From Halichondria panicea (taxonomy: Eukaryota; Porifera; Demospongiae; Suberitida; Halichondriidae), in NCBI RefSeq assembly GCF_963675165.1, contig NC_087377.1, positions 15,496,198 to 15,560,197 of the forward strand: a DNA stretch of 64,000 nucleotides, in the 5' to 3' direction. The position numbers and the translations under genes were made by a program. A model generated the notes under the pieces. The model saw only the letters and a list, made by a program, of their open reading frames with translations. It searched no databases and was not told where the DNA came from. How positions within the stretch are numbered: position 1 is the first letter of the stretch; each line of letters starts with the position of its first letter. Positions 33,243-46,154 of this stretch are shown piece by piece.

Positions 33243-34530
33243 TTGAGTGTGAGTGTGAGAGGCCATATATATAAGGAGGACATACGTGTGTCGAGGCTGG
33301 AGGTGGCCCGTGTGCTGAGGGAGAGAAATGAGTACAAAGAGAAGTACCTCTCACTATTGGAGCAGATTAGGTAAAGGGTCATCGTGTAGTGTTTGTAAAG
33401 CGGTCATTATAACTTTAATAACTGCTAATACATACTAACACTGTGTATCCAGAGGAGGTTCGACAGGTGCAGTGCAGCTCAAGCAATTAGTCTCTGATTA
33501 CACGCTTGCATGAGCGGATAATTAGTGTTCATGCAATCAAAGGCTAATACATACTAACACTGTGTATTTGTACTAACAATGTTAGTTGATTAATAATAAT
33601 GTTTCTCTGTTGCACAGGATGAGTGCTGACTCGGCTCTGTTTAAGTCCAAGAGCAAGAAATCAAAGTGGCTCGACTAGTGAGTTGTGTCACGTCAGTTAG
33701 TGTGTAGAGTTGTAGTGAAGCTTTTCTTATTCTAGTCACTCTATAGAGATTATTATAGAATACAGTCAGGTTAATTAATGGACTCCATAGCGGACCTATG
33801 CCACCTCTAGAGTACAGCTATACTGTTTCACTGTATATCTTGAAGTAAGATTATAATCTAGTGCAATAAGATACTATTAGTGTTATAAAACTCGTTCTCA
33901 AAAGTTTCAGCCTATAGTCTAGTTTTATTTTATATAGATTTTATATAGATCATATATACTATTGTATAACACTCCTCTGGTTTCTATAGATCTTTATTAT
34001 TTATGTCAACAGCCGAGGGTAGCACTTCAGTGCTCTAGTTCTAATTCTGATCGATTTGTCTTCTGTACTATTGTTTGATTTTTCCACCCCTCATCTTTTC
34101 CGGCCCCCAGTTATGCGGCCATTTTTCAGCCCGGCCAAGTGTTGAAGAGACAAGAAGAGGCACTGAGAATGGAGGTAGAGGTACAGAGTACATTAGCTAG
34201 AAAATGCATTTGTGTCATACTTTGTAGAGTCCCTTAAAGTCATTCAAGGTCAGCTATAGTGTGTCCTATTTGAAGGTGTGCAATGTACAATCATGTACGA
34301 CCCCCCCCCCCCACACACACCTTTAGGCCTACTATGCTGTTAAGAAAGAGAGGGGCCTCACGTAAACTGGTCCCTCAGTGTGACTGTGTCCATGTGACTC
34401 TTTAACCCCTCAGTTCCCGAGCCCCACCCCTCACTGTTTGACTCGGAAGAGGAGAGATTTTGGATTCTGGGAGAAGGCGTCCACCCTACCCTCGGACAAG
34501 ACCCCAACCAAGGACCTGAACTTGTTATGA
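33243..34530 (+). pseudogene. Coiled-coil / acidic-tail gene remnant, unit 4
   Basis: Exons are 33243-33370 (RVLRERNEYKEKYLSLLEQI, open), 33618-33677 (basic exon, open) and 34414-34530 (acidic tail, missing two bases after GAAGAGGAGA so the frame is lost). Small deletions in the 3' half also remove part of the GATTGACTGATCG block. Confidence 0.55.
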
Positions 34531-34698
34531 GACTGTTAAATATTATTTTGTCTGTTTTTGTACTATTTTCTGGCAATGTAATTATGTATGTACCACTTCA
34601 TGTCATCATGATAACTATAATTATATGCGATAAAATTCTGTTGCAACTTAATTTTCTCAACATGATAAACTCATCGCACAATTACAATAACAAAATAA

Positions 34699-37600
34699 CT
34701 AATTAGCACTTATAGAGAAGAAATCAACAGTTTGAATAAAAGTAAACAGTTTTGTCTCTCCTCCGGCTACAATGACCTCTCCACTAGGAAGTACTGAGCT
34801 TGTGCAGTTGTATCGTACAGTAGGAAGGTCTCCCACTTTCACCCACCTCCTGGTGTCAGGCTGGTAGAGGTGGATCGATGAACTTGAGTTGACTCTGTCG
34901 TCCCGTCCACCAACGGCTAATAGTGAACTCCCAATACTGAGAGGAGCAGAACACAGGAGTGGTACTTCCTGTAAAGTCTGCCAGAGAGTGGGTGTGTCCT
35001 GGTTGGAAAGGGCCTTTGCAATAAGTTCATTGAGGTCGACGTGGTGCACTGTCTTGGTTGCCCCAGTGTGTTCATACCCTCCCATTAGGTAGAGGGTGTT
35101 TCCTATGAGAGTTGATTTCAGTACTGATCGTGGGTTAGGTAGTGACTGAGCAATGTACCATCTTCTTGATGCCACATCCAACACCTCCACAGAGGAGGCA
35201 TATCCTTTATCATCACCCCCACCAGCTACAATGATGTGGTTGTTGAAGGAGACAGCTGTTGAGGAAGAACGAGCAATGTTCATTGGTGGGTACGGGTGAG
35301 TCCATTCCCCTGATTCAAACACTGCAAGCTGATTGGTGCGTTTGTAATTGTTTCTTGGATCCTCTCCTCCCACCAGCACTAGTCGATTAGCGAGTGATGT
35401 CATAGCGAACCAATAGGCAGTGTACTCTGGTAGTTTGGTCCATTGATCTTGCTCGAGCTTCATCACTATACATATGTCACGATCATAGCCTGTATGACCT
35501 CCACCAACATACACCGTGTCACCGATAACAACACTGTGTACCGAGTCACCCATCTTGATTGGCATGTCTTTTCCTCTTCTCCATTTCAGAGTGAGTGGAA
35601 GTCTCAACTCTCTGGTAGGGGGACCCTGAATAATGAATGAGTGTAATTAGGATAGTGTCTACTAACAAGCGAGTGTTACTTGTAGCAATGATTGCATGCA
35701 CACTAAATCACTTTCTCTAATTAGCTTAAGAGGCCACGCCCACCAGTCTAATAGAATGTACAGTACGATTATAAGAGATCAAAGCTTCTACTATAGCTCT
35801 GCAATAATATAATGGTGCATTTTGTCTCACCTGTCTCTGCTGTTGAATGATGGCGTCTCTCCTGACCAGCTCAGCATCTTTGTGCCCAATTTGTTCCCTG
35901 TGTGCCTGTACAGAGGAACGTTGGTGGAAATCTAAAACACAGACGTGAATATCATTAGTGGAAATTCTACAACAGAACGAGAACAAACAACAATTTCTGC
36001 TAAAGGAAGTACATAATTATAGGCACACTCAAACGGATGTGTAGTTAGCAGCTTAGCATGATTTATACAATAGCATCAATTGTTGAGGTATAATACTATT
36101 GTTGGAATCTCATCGACACACTTAGCTATATGTACGCAAACAAATATCATTATTGAGTATAATACTAGCGTATAAGAGTGTGTGCATTTGGTGACTACTA
36201 TAATACCTGTAAGAGAGCGGCCCTCTCAACTAGAGCAGCCTCTCTCTGGGAAATGAGATCAGCGATCCTTGACTCTTGTTCACTGAGTTGTCTGTTCTTG
36301 TCAGAAATCATACCATCTTTGGTGGCAGCATTAGCACGGACACTATTCAATATCTGTATAAAGTGAAAAAAAGGTTATCAACATGTTAGCTCGTTGAACA
36401 AAATAGCTTATAATGAACAAAATAAACTGGTTCTGCTGACCTGTTGCTGTCTAGCAAGCTGAGTATCTTTGTCAGCTACTTCCTGAACAAGTAGCTCATC
36501 TTTTTGTGCCAGAAGTGCAGCATTCTGTTCCAACTGGTATCCTTGCTGTTCAAGTTGGTTGTCTTTTTGCACTAGAAGTACATCTTTCTCAGTAATTTGC
36601 TCATCTTTCCTCTCCAGTATCCTGTCCTTCTGGACCACCTCTCTCTGAGAACAGAGTACAGCATGCAGTGTCAGACCCTTGCACCCACTAGCTCACTGGA
36701 CTGGACTCACCTGTAGAGCCTCTATCCTCTTCTCCTTTGCCTTGAGGATCCTGACAGTCTTCACTCGTCCAATGTCCAGCTGGAGCAGTCCTCCGTCCAT
36801 CTCCCTCCCCACCTCCTCCAGAGACGAGAGGAGCTCAGCGGTGGTCGGTCTTCTCTCTGGGGTGTTGGCCAGACACTCCCTCACCAGACCAAACAGAGGG
36901 TGCTCACGTCCACCCACCAGACTCCTCTCAAGGAGAGCCGTGTAGGGATCTCGACGCTCAAACTCTGAGCGAGCCAGGAGGTGGTCTGGGTCGTTGGGGT
37001 CACTGTACGTGGGGGCAAGGAGATCTCCTGGAAACACCTAGTCCAATGACACGAGTGGAAGAACATGTGAATACTGACTGTCATGATTGTTTTTATGTAT
37101 GTCTGTATGTATGGAGAAAATGAGTGCACGTATATTCACAATCATACATACAAAATGCATTCGCTGAAGGTCAACAATATTAAAGGGGGATCTCCCCAAC
37201 ACATACAACCACAATACTTATAAGGTAATTCACTGCATGTATGGTCACCAGGAATCTAACCTATGAATATCATTAACTACACACATACTTGTGTGAGTGC
37301 AAACAGTTGTAGCACTCCGAAAGAGAAGACGTCCAGACTGGGTCCGTACACACTGTGACCTCTGTCAGAGAGGGCCTCGGGCGGCATGTACACCAGTGTC
37401 CCAGGAAACCTCGTCAGAGTCCTGGCCAGTCGACCAGGCTCCAGATTCACGATACGAGAGTTACCAAAGTCTGTGATCTTGGCTCTCAGAGATGCCGTCA
37501 GCAGGACGTTCCTGGCAGTGAGGTCACGATGGACCACGGACTCACGATGCAGGTGGAGCAGCCCTCGAGCCACACAGACCAGAATGTACTGGGTGACAGA

Positions 37601-38051
37601 GAGGGGGATGTTGGGGGTGGACTCCAGGAGATCGTCCAGACTTGAGTCCAGCCTCTCCATGACCAGGAGGGGCAGTCGAGAGCCAGTCACGAAACACAGC
37701 CCAATGAACTGGGTGATGTTGGGGTGACGGATGCGAGCCATGAGTCGACACTCTCGGCGGTAGTTCCCAGCTAGGTTGGCCACTCCACCACGCTCGTCCG
37801 TCTCCAGGAGAACCTCGTGGATCTTCTTGGCTGCATACACCTCACCATTGATCATCACCTGTGCATGGAGGCAGTCACACTTGAATAGCTAGCAGATACA
37901 CTAGAGACAGTGCACAGAAACAGAGCATGCAGTGACTGACCTCTTGAACAGAGCCATAGGAGCCAGTTCCTAGAACTCTCTCCTCTCCAAAGTGCTCCAC
38001 ATTCTCCAGCACAAACTCCCTCAAGTCAGCATCATCTCGCAAAGAAAACAT
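34699..38051 (-). CDS. Kinase / coiled-coil / kelch gene, copy 4
   Basis: Seven exons, all phase 0: 38051-37941, 37858-37289, 37037-36711, 36644-36441, 36353-36207, 35905-35831, 35625-34699 (2361 nt, 786 aa). The kinase starts almost at the N-terminus with no Death domain: glycine loop LGTGSYGSV split from the lysine (YAAKKI) by an intron, catalytic loop HRDLTARNVLL, DFGNSR, YMPPEAL and DVFSFGVL. The HRDLxARN form is usual in tyrosine and some TKL kinases, so specificity cannot be fixed. Exons 36644-36441 and 36353-36207 form a long coiled coil (VQKDNQLEQQGYQLEQ, SEQESRIADLISQRE) that probably oligomerises the protein. The shared charged helix and kelch follow. This kinase is not an allele of the Death-kinase type; the 5' part was exchanged. 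Every exon is open. Confidence 0.9.
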
Positions 38052-38207
38052 TGCTAGTATTAAAAGTTGACCCAGCTAGCTAGCTTGACAGCTACACAAG
38101 ATACGCCCCTTTTCTTATTCAATCACATGCAAATAACTGCTGAATCAGCAAACCACGTGGTCATTTTGAAGCGTGGAGCAAATGGCTACTATTGTCTCAG
38201 TGTTAGG
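38052..38207 (-). promoter_or_regulatory. Upstream region of copy 4
   Basis: It keeps the ATACGCCCCTTTT block, an AATCAGCAAACCACGTGG segment and one CACGTG E-box (38154-38159) seen in the other promoters. So the promoter has been retained although the N-terminal coding exons differ. Confidence 0.4.
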
Positions 38208-38395
38208 TGGAGGCTTTGTCCAGCCCTATAATTTGTAGACCACAGTGACATAGCCAGGACCATGGAGAGAGACCATTGCTGAGGAGGTGGGGATGGCAAG
38301 TTCCTGGCCAATCAGATGATCCTACATGACGAAGCTGCTCGTAAAGATGCAAGTCTGATGACAAACTCAGGATGATGAGTGAGTGATAGTGTTGT
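38208..38395 (+). pseudogene. Second plus-strand Death-domain fragment
   Basis: VEALSSPII followed, after a frameshift, by GHSD-IARTMERDH-like sequence and the KFLANQ tail. It is closely similar to 19289-19450, with insertions that break it further. It lies just upstream of copy 4, divergent from it. Confidence 0.5.
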
Positions 38396-38522
38396 TATTT
38401 AATAGCCTGATAGGATATACCTACTGCCAACATTTTCATGTTCACTGTACCCAAGTATTGTATTTGGATGGTCCGGAAAAACTGTTGTAAACTAGTAAAT
38501 AGTACATGTATGTAGAGGAGCC

Positions 38523-38805
38523 TACGCACGCGAGGGACTGGCAAACTGCCTATCAGTCACTCGTCTCAGCTGCAACGAGCATTGCAGCCTATCAGATTGC
38601 TCAACGTCATATTAGCCCTGTAATTGTAACCGCACTTACACTTCAGGGGATTCAATACATTCCATAGTAGCTAAATCTCGTAGCAAAATTTAACCACATT
38701 ATCTATAATGATATTCTTGGTAGTGTCATAATTATGATCCATATATTCCGCTGAGACGAGTGACTGATAAGCAGTTGGCCAGTCGCTCGCACTACGCGCC
38801 AGTCT
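38523..38805. mobile_element. MITE, decayed copy
   Basis: The ends carry GCGAGGGACTGGCAAACTGC and its inverse near 38780-38800, and the interior matches the element at 55162-55482 in reverse orientation (CAGCTGCAACGAGCATTGCA ...). The outermost CTGGCGGC terminal bases are missing or changed. Confidence 0.65.
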
Positions 38806-38989
38806 ACCTTTTTAATACCCTCGAAATATACCCGCTATATACGGTAGCTTCTTTATAGTGCATAGTGTGCTTAAATCAATATGAAATTCATTCCCAAATT
38901 GTGGAAAATAAGCGTGGACAATATTTAAATAACACGCATAATTTAGTACATACATGTATGTGTATGTGTACTGAGTTTGCAAGTCCTCA

Positions 38990-39050
38990 GGGCCATGTTC
39001 AAGCTGAACCCCAATGCAAAGACGTCAAGTTCAACCTGAATGCCTAAGAG
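38990..39050 (+). pseudogene. Possible PAM2-like exon fragment
   Basis: After TCCTCAG the frame reads AMFKLNPNAKT, close to the PAM2 motif (LNPNAKEF) by which ataxin-2 and similar proteins bind poly(A)-binding protein. The continuation KFNLNA is one base out of frame. A single short match, so tentative. Confidence 0.3.
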
Positions 39051-39767
39051 TTCTAACCTCCGAGAGCAAGCTTCTCTCCAGTGGTCACTGCCTCCTCCAC
39101 ACCTCTCCGGTAAATGCAATCATATTATAATTGTGAAATAGGCTTTTCCCGAATTTCGAATGTCAAAATGTGCATACCCCCAGGCCATAATAATCTGTCT
39201 TTGAGCTCGTGCATGCATGAACAATCTGCCATCATGATCTTAGTATTATCATTGTACGGGATTGATCCCCATCCAGAACTACGAAACTAGCTGGCAAAAA
39301 GGACATCTAATTATTATTGCATATTGAGAATGCATTTTCAGTTGGTTGTATAATTGTTGCTTAGCAGTGGACTTTATAAATGCTCTGTAGTACCCAAAAG
39401 GACAACTCCCCTAGAAGTGTCCTACTGGAATCAATATTAGGAGTTTTCACACTTTTTGTGTTTGGCCAGAGCCATTTGTTTATGCACAAGTCATATTTCT
39501 GCCTGATGGGGCCTTTGGGTCGTAGCCTTGGGCCTTGTCTGAGACCATGTTGGAGTCAAAGCTCCGTTCTGCAAATTGTGATTATGCTTATTTATATGCG
39601 TTTGTTAATTGTTAGTTCTAATTTGTGGTTTACGTGCCTGTGTCCATGAATAACTATTTGAACACGTCATAAAATGCAATTCATACGACAGGAATGTTGC
39701 CACCAACCAGCAAAATAATTCCGTTTCTGCTTTTGTCACCAAACTGGAGGTAAAAGTTTACGTAAGG

Positions 39768-41185
39768 ACTTTGAGAAGGAGCGGGAAAATGAGTACAAAG
39801 AGAAGTACCTCTCGCTATTAGAGCATACTAGGTAAAGGTCATGTAATTTACTTACTGTTATTATAACGTGTTATGTTAGGTAAGATCTTAGTATTATATT
39901 GGAGCATACTAGGTAAAGGTCATCGTGTAGTGTTTTGTAAAACAGTCATCATAATCCTTAGTTTTGCTGTATAGCGGCTCTTGGGCTATCAGAAATGTTC
40001 ATGGGGTCTAATATTCATGTTTCAATGTTAGGAAACCACACCCATCAATAGCTAGTTTTAATGTTCACGTTAGCTGCTCTGCCCCGAAAAACGCGAAATG
40101 TTGCACCTCACCTGCTACGGTACATGCTAACACTGTATATATCACTATACAACCATTTGAATGCAGATAAAGTATCACTCTCTTTATTGCCTCCCAAGAA
40201 GTTAAGTAGCTAACTGTTCTCTGTTGCACTGGATGAGTGCTGACTCGGCTCTGTTTAAGTCCAAGAGCAAGAAATCAAAGTGGCTCGACTAGTGAGTTGT
40301 GTCACGTCAGTTAGTGTGTAGAGTTGTAGTGAAGCTTTTCTTATTCTAGTCACTCTATAGAGATTATTATAGAATACAGTCAGGTTAATTAATGGACTCC
40401 ATAGCGGACCTATGCCACCTCTAGAGTACAGCTATACTGTTTCACTGTATATCTTGAAGTAAGATTATAATCTAGTGCAATAAGATACTATTAGTGTTAT
40501 GATTCTACTAAAACTCGTTCTCAAAAGTTTCAGCCTATAGTCTAGTTTTATTTTATTGCTCCCGTTACTTGCTGCTTAGCCAGATCATATATTATACTAT
40601 TGTATAACACTCCTCTGGTTTCTATAGATCTTTATTATTTATGTCAACAGCCAAGGGTAGCACTTCAGTGCTCTAGTTCTAATTGTAGATTGACTGATCG
40701 ATTTGCATGTCTTCTGTACTATTGTTTGATTTTTCCACCCCTCATTTTTTCCGGCCCCCAGTTATGCGGCCATTTTTCAGCCCTGCCAAGTGTTGAGGAG
40801 ACAAGAAGAGGCACTGAGAATGGAGGTAGAGGTACGGAGTACATTAGCTGGAAAATGCATTTGTGTCATACTTTGTAGAGTCCCTTAAAGTCATTCAAGG
40901 TCAGCTATAGTGTGTCCTATTTGAAGGTGTGCAATGTACAATCATGTACGACCCCCCCCCCACACACACACACCTTTAAACCTACTATGCTGCTAAGAAA
41001 GAGAGGGGCCTCACGTAAACTGGCCACTCAGTGTGACTGTGATCATGTGACTCTTTAATCCCTCAGTTCCCGAGCCCCATCCCTCACTGTCTGACTCGGA
41101 AGATGAGATAGACTTTGAATTCTGGGAGAAGGCGTCCACCCTACCCTCGGACAAGACCCCAACCAAGGACCTGAACTTGTTATGA
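39768..41185 (+). pseudogene. Coiled-coil / acidic-tail gene remnant, unit 5
   Basis: 39768-39831 (ENEYKEKYLSLLEHT) is a diverged form of the coiled-coil strip. The basic exon (about 40233-40291) has lost its AG acceptor (CACT instead of CACAG). The tail exon 41067-41185 is open to LNLL and TGA. This unit lacks the USF, kinase, ABCF and PheRS fragments altogether. Confidence 0.55.
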
Positions 41186-41377
41186 GACTGTTAAATATTA
41201 TTTTGTCTGTTTTTGTACTATTTTCTGGCAATGTAATTATGTATGTACCACTTCATGTCATCATAATAACTATAATTAAAAGTCTGTTGCAATTTAATTT
41301 TCTCAACATGATAAAAAATATATAATCGTTATATATAAGCTCATCGCACAATTAAAGAGAAACAATAACAAAAATAA

Positions 41378-43804
41378 CTAATTAGCACTTATAGAGAAGA
41401 AATCAACAGTTTGAGCATAAATAAATGAATTTGTCTGTCCTCCGGCTACAATGACCTCTCCACTAGGAAGTACTGAGCATGTGAAGTAGTATCGTGCAGT
41501 AGGCAGGTCTCCCACTTTCACCCACCTCCTGGTGTCAGGCTGGTAGAGGTGGATCGATGAACTTGTGTTGTGTCTGTCGTCCTGTCCACTAACGGCTAAT
41601 AGTGACCTCCCAATACTGAGAGGAGCTGAGAACTTGAGTGGTACTTCCTGTAAGGTCTGCCAAAGAGTGGGTGTGTCCAGGTTGGAAAGGGCCTTTGCAA
41701 TGAGTTCATTGAGGTCGACGTGGTGCACTATCTTGGTTGGCCCAGTGGGATCCACCCCTCCCATTAGGTAGAGGGTGTTTCCTATGAGAGTCGATTTCAG
41801 TACTGATCGTGGGTTAAGTAGTGACTGAGCAATGTACCATCTTCTTGATGCCACCTCCAACACCTCCACAGAGGAGATACGTACTTTGTCATTATACCCA
41901 CCAGCTACAATGATGTGGTTGTTGAAGGAGACAGCTGTTGAGTAAGCACGAGCAATGTTCATTGGTGGGTACGGGTGAGTCCATTCCCCTGATTCAAACA
42001 CTGCAAGCTGATTGGTGCGTTTTTTGTTTCTTGGATTATTTCCTCCCACCAGCACTAGTCGATTAGCGAGTGATGTCATAGCGAAGTACATGGCAGTGTA
42101 CTCTGGTAGTTTGGTCCATTGATCGTGCTCGAGCTTCATCACTGTACACATGTCACGATCATTGCCTGCATTACCTCCACCAACATACACCGTGTCACCG
42201 ATAACAACACTCTGTACCGAGCCACCCATCTTGATTGGCATGTCTTTTCCTCTTCTCCATTTCAGAGTGAGTGGAGGTCTCAACTCTCTGGGAGGGGGAC
42301 CCTGAATAATGAATGAGTGTAATTAGGATAGTGTCTACTAACAAGCGAGTGTTACTTGTAGCAATAATTGCATGCACACTAAATCACTTTCTCTAATTAG
42401 CTTAAGAAGCCACGCCCACCAGTCTAATAGAATGTACAGTACGATTATAAGAGATCAAAGCTTCTACTATAGCTCTGCAATAATATAATGGTGCATTTTG
42501 TCTCACCTGTCTCTGCTGTTGAATGATGGCGTCTCTCCTGACCAGCTCAGCATCTTTGTGCCCAATCTGTTCCATGTGTGCCTGTACAGGGGAACGTTGG
42601 TGGAAATCAAACACAGACGTGAATAACATTAGAGAAAATTCTACAAAGAACGAGACAATCTTCACTAAAGGAAGTATACATAATTATAGGCACACTCAAA
42701 CGGATGTGTAGTTACGGCTTAACACATGAGACAGCATCCATGCATATTAAGGTACAATACTATTGTTGCTGTAGGAATCTCATTATCACACTACATGTAC
42801 GCACCTTCTTGACTTGTTCAGTGTCCTTTGACTCCCTCTTTGTTGCCTCCACTGGGTCCGAGCTTGTTGTCAGGTAAGTATCTAAAATCGATACCAACAT
42901 TAATAGACGGACATGATTTTTTCGTTAGGGTTACAGATAGCTGAAACGTAAAACACATAATAATATTATACTTATCATTGACTCACAGATGTCCCTGGCA
43001 GATGGTCTCCTCCTCATGTCTTCTTGCAAACAACTGTCGATAAGCTTCCTCAACCTGTGTGTGTGAGGTATCTGGGCAACATGGAATGATCGATCTTCCA
43101 CAGATTTGATCGTCTTCAGCTTGCAAACAATCTGCATCATAATCGCCCCAAGAGAGAACACATCCAAGCTATTATCGTAATTATCCTTGTCCAATCGAAT
43201 AGCCTCGAGAGGTAGATACCCCATACGGTGACCAATGGCTGTGAGGGTGTGGCTAAGCTTGGAGGGATCGTATAGCCGTGACATGCCAAAGTCGGATATC
43301 TTTGCGACAGGCACTGGTCGTGTAAGCTTCAGCAAGACGTTATCACCACAGAGGTCACGATGGATAATCTGCTTGCTGTGAATGTAGGCCAGACCACAAG
43401 CCATGTCTTTGGAGAGGCTAATTTCACATTCGCTAGTGAGGGACTCTTCATCAAGGCCGGAGAAATAGGATCTCAGATTGCAATCCATCAGCTCAACAAC
43501 GAGGATTGTACTCCCTGACTTGGGGTGCTTGGCAGTCGACAAAAACTGAACAACGTTTGGGTGCTGGAACGACTTGAGAAAATCACTCTCACGATCAATT
43601 GCATTGCTAGCTTCTTCGTTTTTGCCGATTGGAATACTTGCCTGCATCTCCATAGCATCATGAAGCAGCACTTTGACTGCACATATCTCGCCCCTGTAGC
43701 TGCCTTTGAAGACTGCTCCAAATGCACCTTTACCAAGAGGTTCGTCTAAGAAAACAGTCAAATCATCGTTGATCTTCTGGCGGTTTTGGTCAACTGTAGA
43801 ACAT

Positions 43805-43848
<44 letters not shown>

Positions 43849-44256
43849 GGGGGGGTGAATATTATATTATATATAGCAGCTAACGAACTAAGCATTATGA
43901 CTGTATGATTCCTGTGCTGACTAGTGCTTACCCTCTGACTTCACATCAGTAGGATTGCTTGCATCAGTAGACTGTAGATGATCTTTCTCGATGGTCTGGG
44001 CTATGTAAACGTGGCCCACAATGGGACTTGATAAAGCTTTGATAACATCTTCCCAGCTTCTCTCACCACCTTTCAGCCATTCTTTCAAACCCTCACGATA
44101 GCAGTCATCAGGATTGTTGCTCCAATCTTTCCCAATGCTGTCGATGGTATCCGAGGGTATCTCAAGAACTAGCAAGAAGTTTCGCCACTTGATTCGAGCA
44201 TCAAACGTAGCTATGTATAGTTTTCCTAGATCTGCTATTGTGAGATAGTCAGACAT
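41378..44256 (-). CDS. Death-kinase-kelch gene, copy 5 (intact)
   Basis: Exons: Death 44256-43932, kinase 43793-42987, linker 42881-42805, charged helix 42581-42507, kelch 42301-41378; 2208 nt, 735 aa. Residues about 1-95 are the Death domain (MSDYLTIADL start, IKWRNFLLVLEIP core), about 121-375 the kinase (LGKGAFGAVF, CAVKVLL, HRDLCGDN, DFGMSR, YLPLEAI, DVFSLGAIMMQ, RRPSARDI), 404-428 the charged helix, 429-735 six kelch blades. Death plus kinase is the IRAK/Pelle arrangement of Toll/interleukin-1 signalling. The added propeller is not known to me in IRAKs. No signal peptide or membrane segment is seen, so it is cytosolic. The kinase should be active. Sensing by the propeller and signalling by the kinase is inference. 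The first intron holds a TG microsatellite (43806-43846). Confidence 0.93.
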
Positions 44257-44634
44257 CTTCTCTGTAGAGAGTGGAATAAGATAAACAATGAATGTATAAT
44301 AATTATATATTATGTCAGAATTAGTGTGTGCAAATTATATCATGCCATTTAAATCATGTACATGCAGTAAACAGTGCTGTCTGCACTCACTGATAATAAT
44401 CCAGAGGCTCTGTACAGTACAGTATCTTCACAGCATGATACAGAAATACAGCAACTAACAAGATACGCCCTCTTTCTCTGCAGAATAAACAATAATCTGT
44501 CACGTGCAATAACACATACATTACTAAACCACGTGGTGCTTCCAGAGAAACAGAAGAGAAGAACTTGTGCAGTCAGTTTTGAAGCTCTGAGCAAGTGGTC
44601 AAACTATTTGTCTGTATTGGTGGAGACTGAAGAC
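44257..44634. promoter_or_regulatory. Divergent promoter, unit 6
   Basis: CACGTG sites at 44501-44506 and 44530-44535, plus the CTCTTTCTCTGCAGAATAAA block. Almost identical to the unit 7 promoter (54179-54570). Confidence 0.5.
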
Positions 44635-44681
44635 ATGAGTCCATGGACAGGGACTACTGAGGAACCTTCATCAAGAACAAG
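44635..44681 (+). pseudogene. USF-like first exon only, unit 6
   Basis: MSPWTGTTEEPSSRT with GTAATG donor, identical to unit 2. The second and third exons are missing: the acceptor region (TTGTTCCCGCCCA) runs straight into unrelated sequence at about 45170. An orphan promoter-exon pair. Confidence 0.4.
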
Positions 44682-44840
44682 GTAATGTACTTATTCGTAT
44701 TAAAATAATTACAAAACGAGAGGTCATTTCTTTTGGAGGTTGAGAAAAATTCCTGGTGTTGCATATTTAGAGGGTCGCATCTAATTGGAGGTTACTCTAC
44801 TATCCTCGATTACAGGCTGCTTAAAATTACTTCTAGCGGC

Positions 44841-44920
44841 CTGGAATCAAGGCTGTGGTTTGACCTCTATTTAGGACGCCCTGGAATCGAGGCCGTGGTT
44901 TGACCTCTATTTAGGACGCA
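44841..44920. repeat. 40-bp tandem duplication
   Basis: CTGGAATCAAGGCTGTGGTT ... TTAGGACGCC occurs twice head to tail. Unit 2 has it once (near 6910). The unit 7 counterpart is at 54779-54858, so the duplication predates the split of units 6 and 7. Confidence 0.7.
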
Positions 44921-45169
44921 ACATAAAAAAATAATTGGGTACTTTTAGAGGCCAGAAAATTGCCTAAGATCGAGGGTGTCGCATATTTGGAGGGTCGCCT
45001 TAAATTGAATAAGTACGGTACTTGTGTATAATGTGTAGTTAGTTATAATGTGGGCCCTAATTTTGGACGTTTCGTTTTCGTATTATTTTCGCTTTCGAAT
45101 TACATGGTTAGAATTTGCATGATGATAACTACCTCCCAAATAATGAACACACACACGCTTGTTGTTCCC

Positions 45170-45720
45170 GCCCATACTTGTACTCAGAGATGTGCTCACA
45201 GAATAAGGCCTATAGTTTACTAGGATCATTTATGAGATGGAGGATTGAAAAATTAAGATATTCCGGGCACACCACTGTCAGTGTGTACTGTATACCGTAT
45301 AGCGGGTAGGGTATAAACTTTCGTAGAATGACCGTTGAAAGGTTTTCGCCGATTTAATTTTCACGGAATAGCAGCCTTTCTGCAGCATGCATGCATGCGA
45401 TATTAAATTCTAAACCTGTGTAGGTTACCAGCTACATAGTCTTGTACATGGCTTGTAATAATAATTATTATACGTGTATAATTATGATGATATCCCATTT
45501 TGTACTACATCAGGAGTGCATGAACTCCTGGTACTATAATAATTATTATCGGGTTTAAAATACAGCGACTTTTCAATTACGAATTACGAAATTCGCTCAA
45601 TAGATTGATTTCCCATTTATAGTTACAACACAATCAAGTTTGTACAGTGTCATTCACAATCCGTTAACCTCTCATTGGATAGTACAGTCCCTATTCCTGT
45701 GTTGTACACTACTGTCTATT
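45170..45720. other. Spacer shared with unit 7, no gene seen
   Basis: It contains GCATGCATGC and AATAATTATTAT runs. The same sequence occurs at 55125-55161 and 55486-55975, where a MITE interrupts it. I find no exon. Confidence 0.4.
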
Positions 45721-45724
45721 ACTA

Positions 45725-46154
45725 CAGTAGACTCTCGTTAATCTGGTCACCCTTGGGACCATGCAGCTTGGCCGGAATAGCGAGGTGGCTGTAGCTCAGG
45801 AAATAGCCGCGGCTTAAAAACGACCTTACCTCGAAACTAATGACTACTTTTGCGGTTCTTGTCTCGAGGATAATGTAGGATAATGAATCATTCTGTTCTC
45901 TATTTAAGTGTAATTCAATTTTATTTGCTAAACCACACCCAAAACGTCATATCCGGCCGTAATATACATATAAAATTACATTGAAAACCTTGTTTGGGAC
46001 AGACAGCACTGGCCGGAAAACGGAATAGCGAGGTGGCCGTACTTCAGGTCGAGTTTTGTGCAGAAAACATATAGCTAGCATTCCGTGCCAAACCAAATGG
46101 CCGGTATATCGAGGTGGCCGCATTTCAGAGAGCCGGAATAGCGAGAGTCTACTG
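45725..46154. mobile_element. Pogo/Tigger-like MITE
   Basis: It begins CAGTAGACTCTCG and ends CGAGAGTCTACTG, flanked by TA on both sides (45723-45724, 46155-46156). The inside repeats a GGCCGGAATAGCGAGGTGGC phrase several times. Terminal sequence and TA target are those of pogo/Tigger elements. No transposase is encoded. The other units lack it at this site; CTGTCTATT is duplicated on both sides. Confidence 0.8.
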
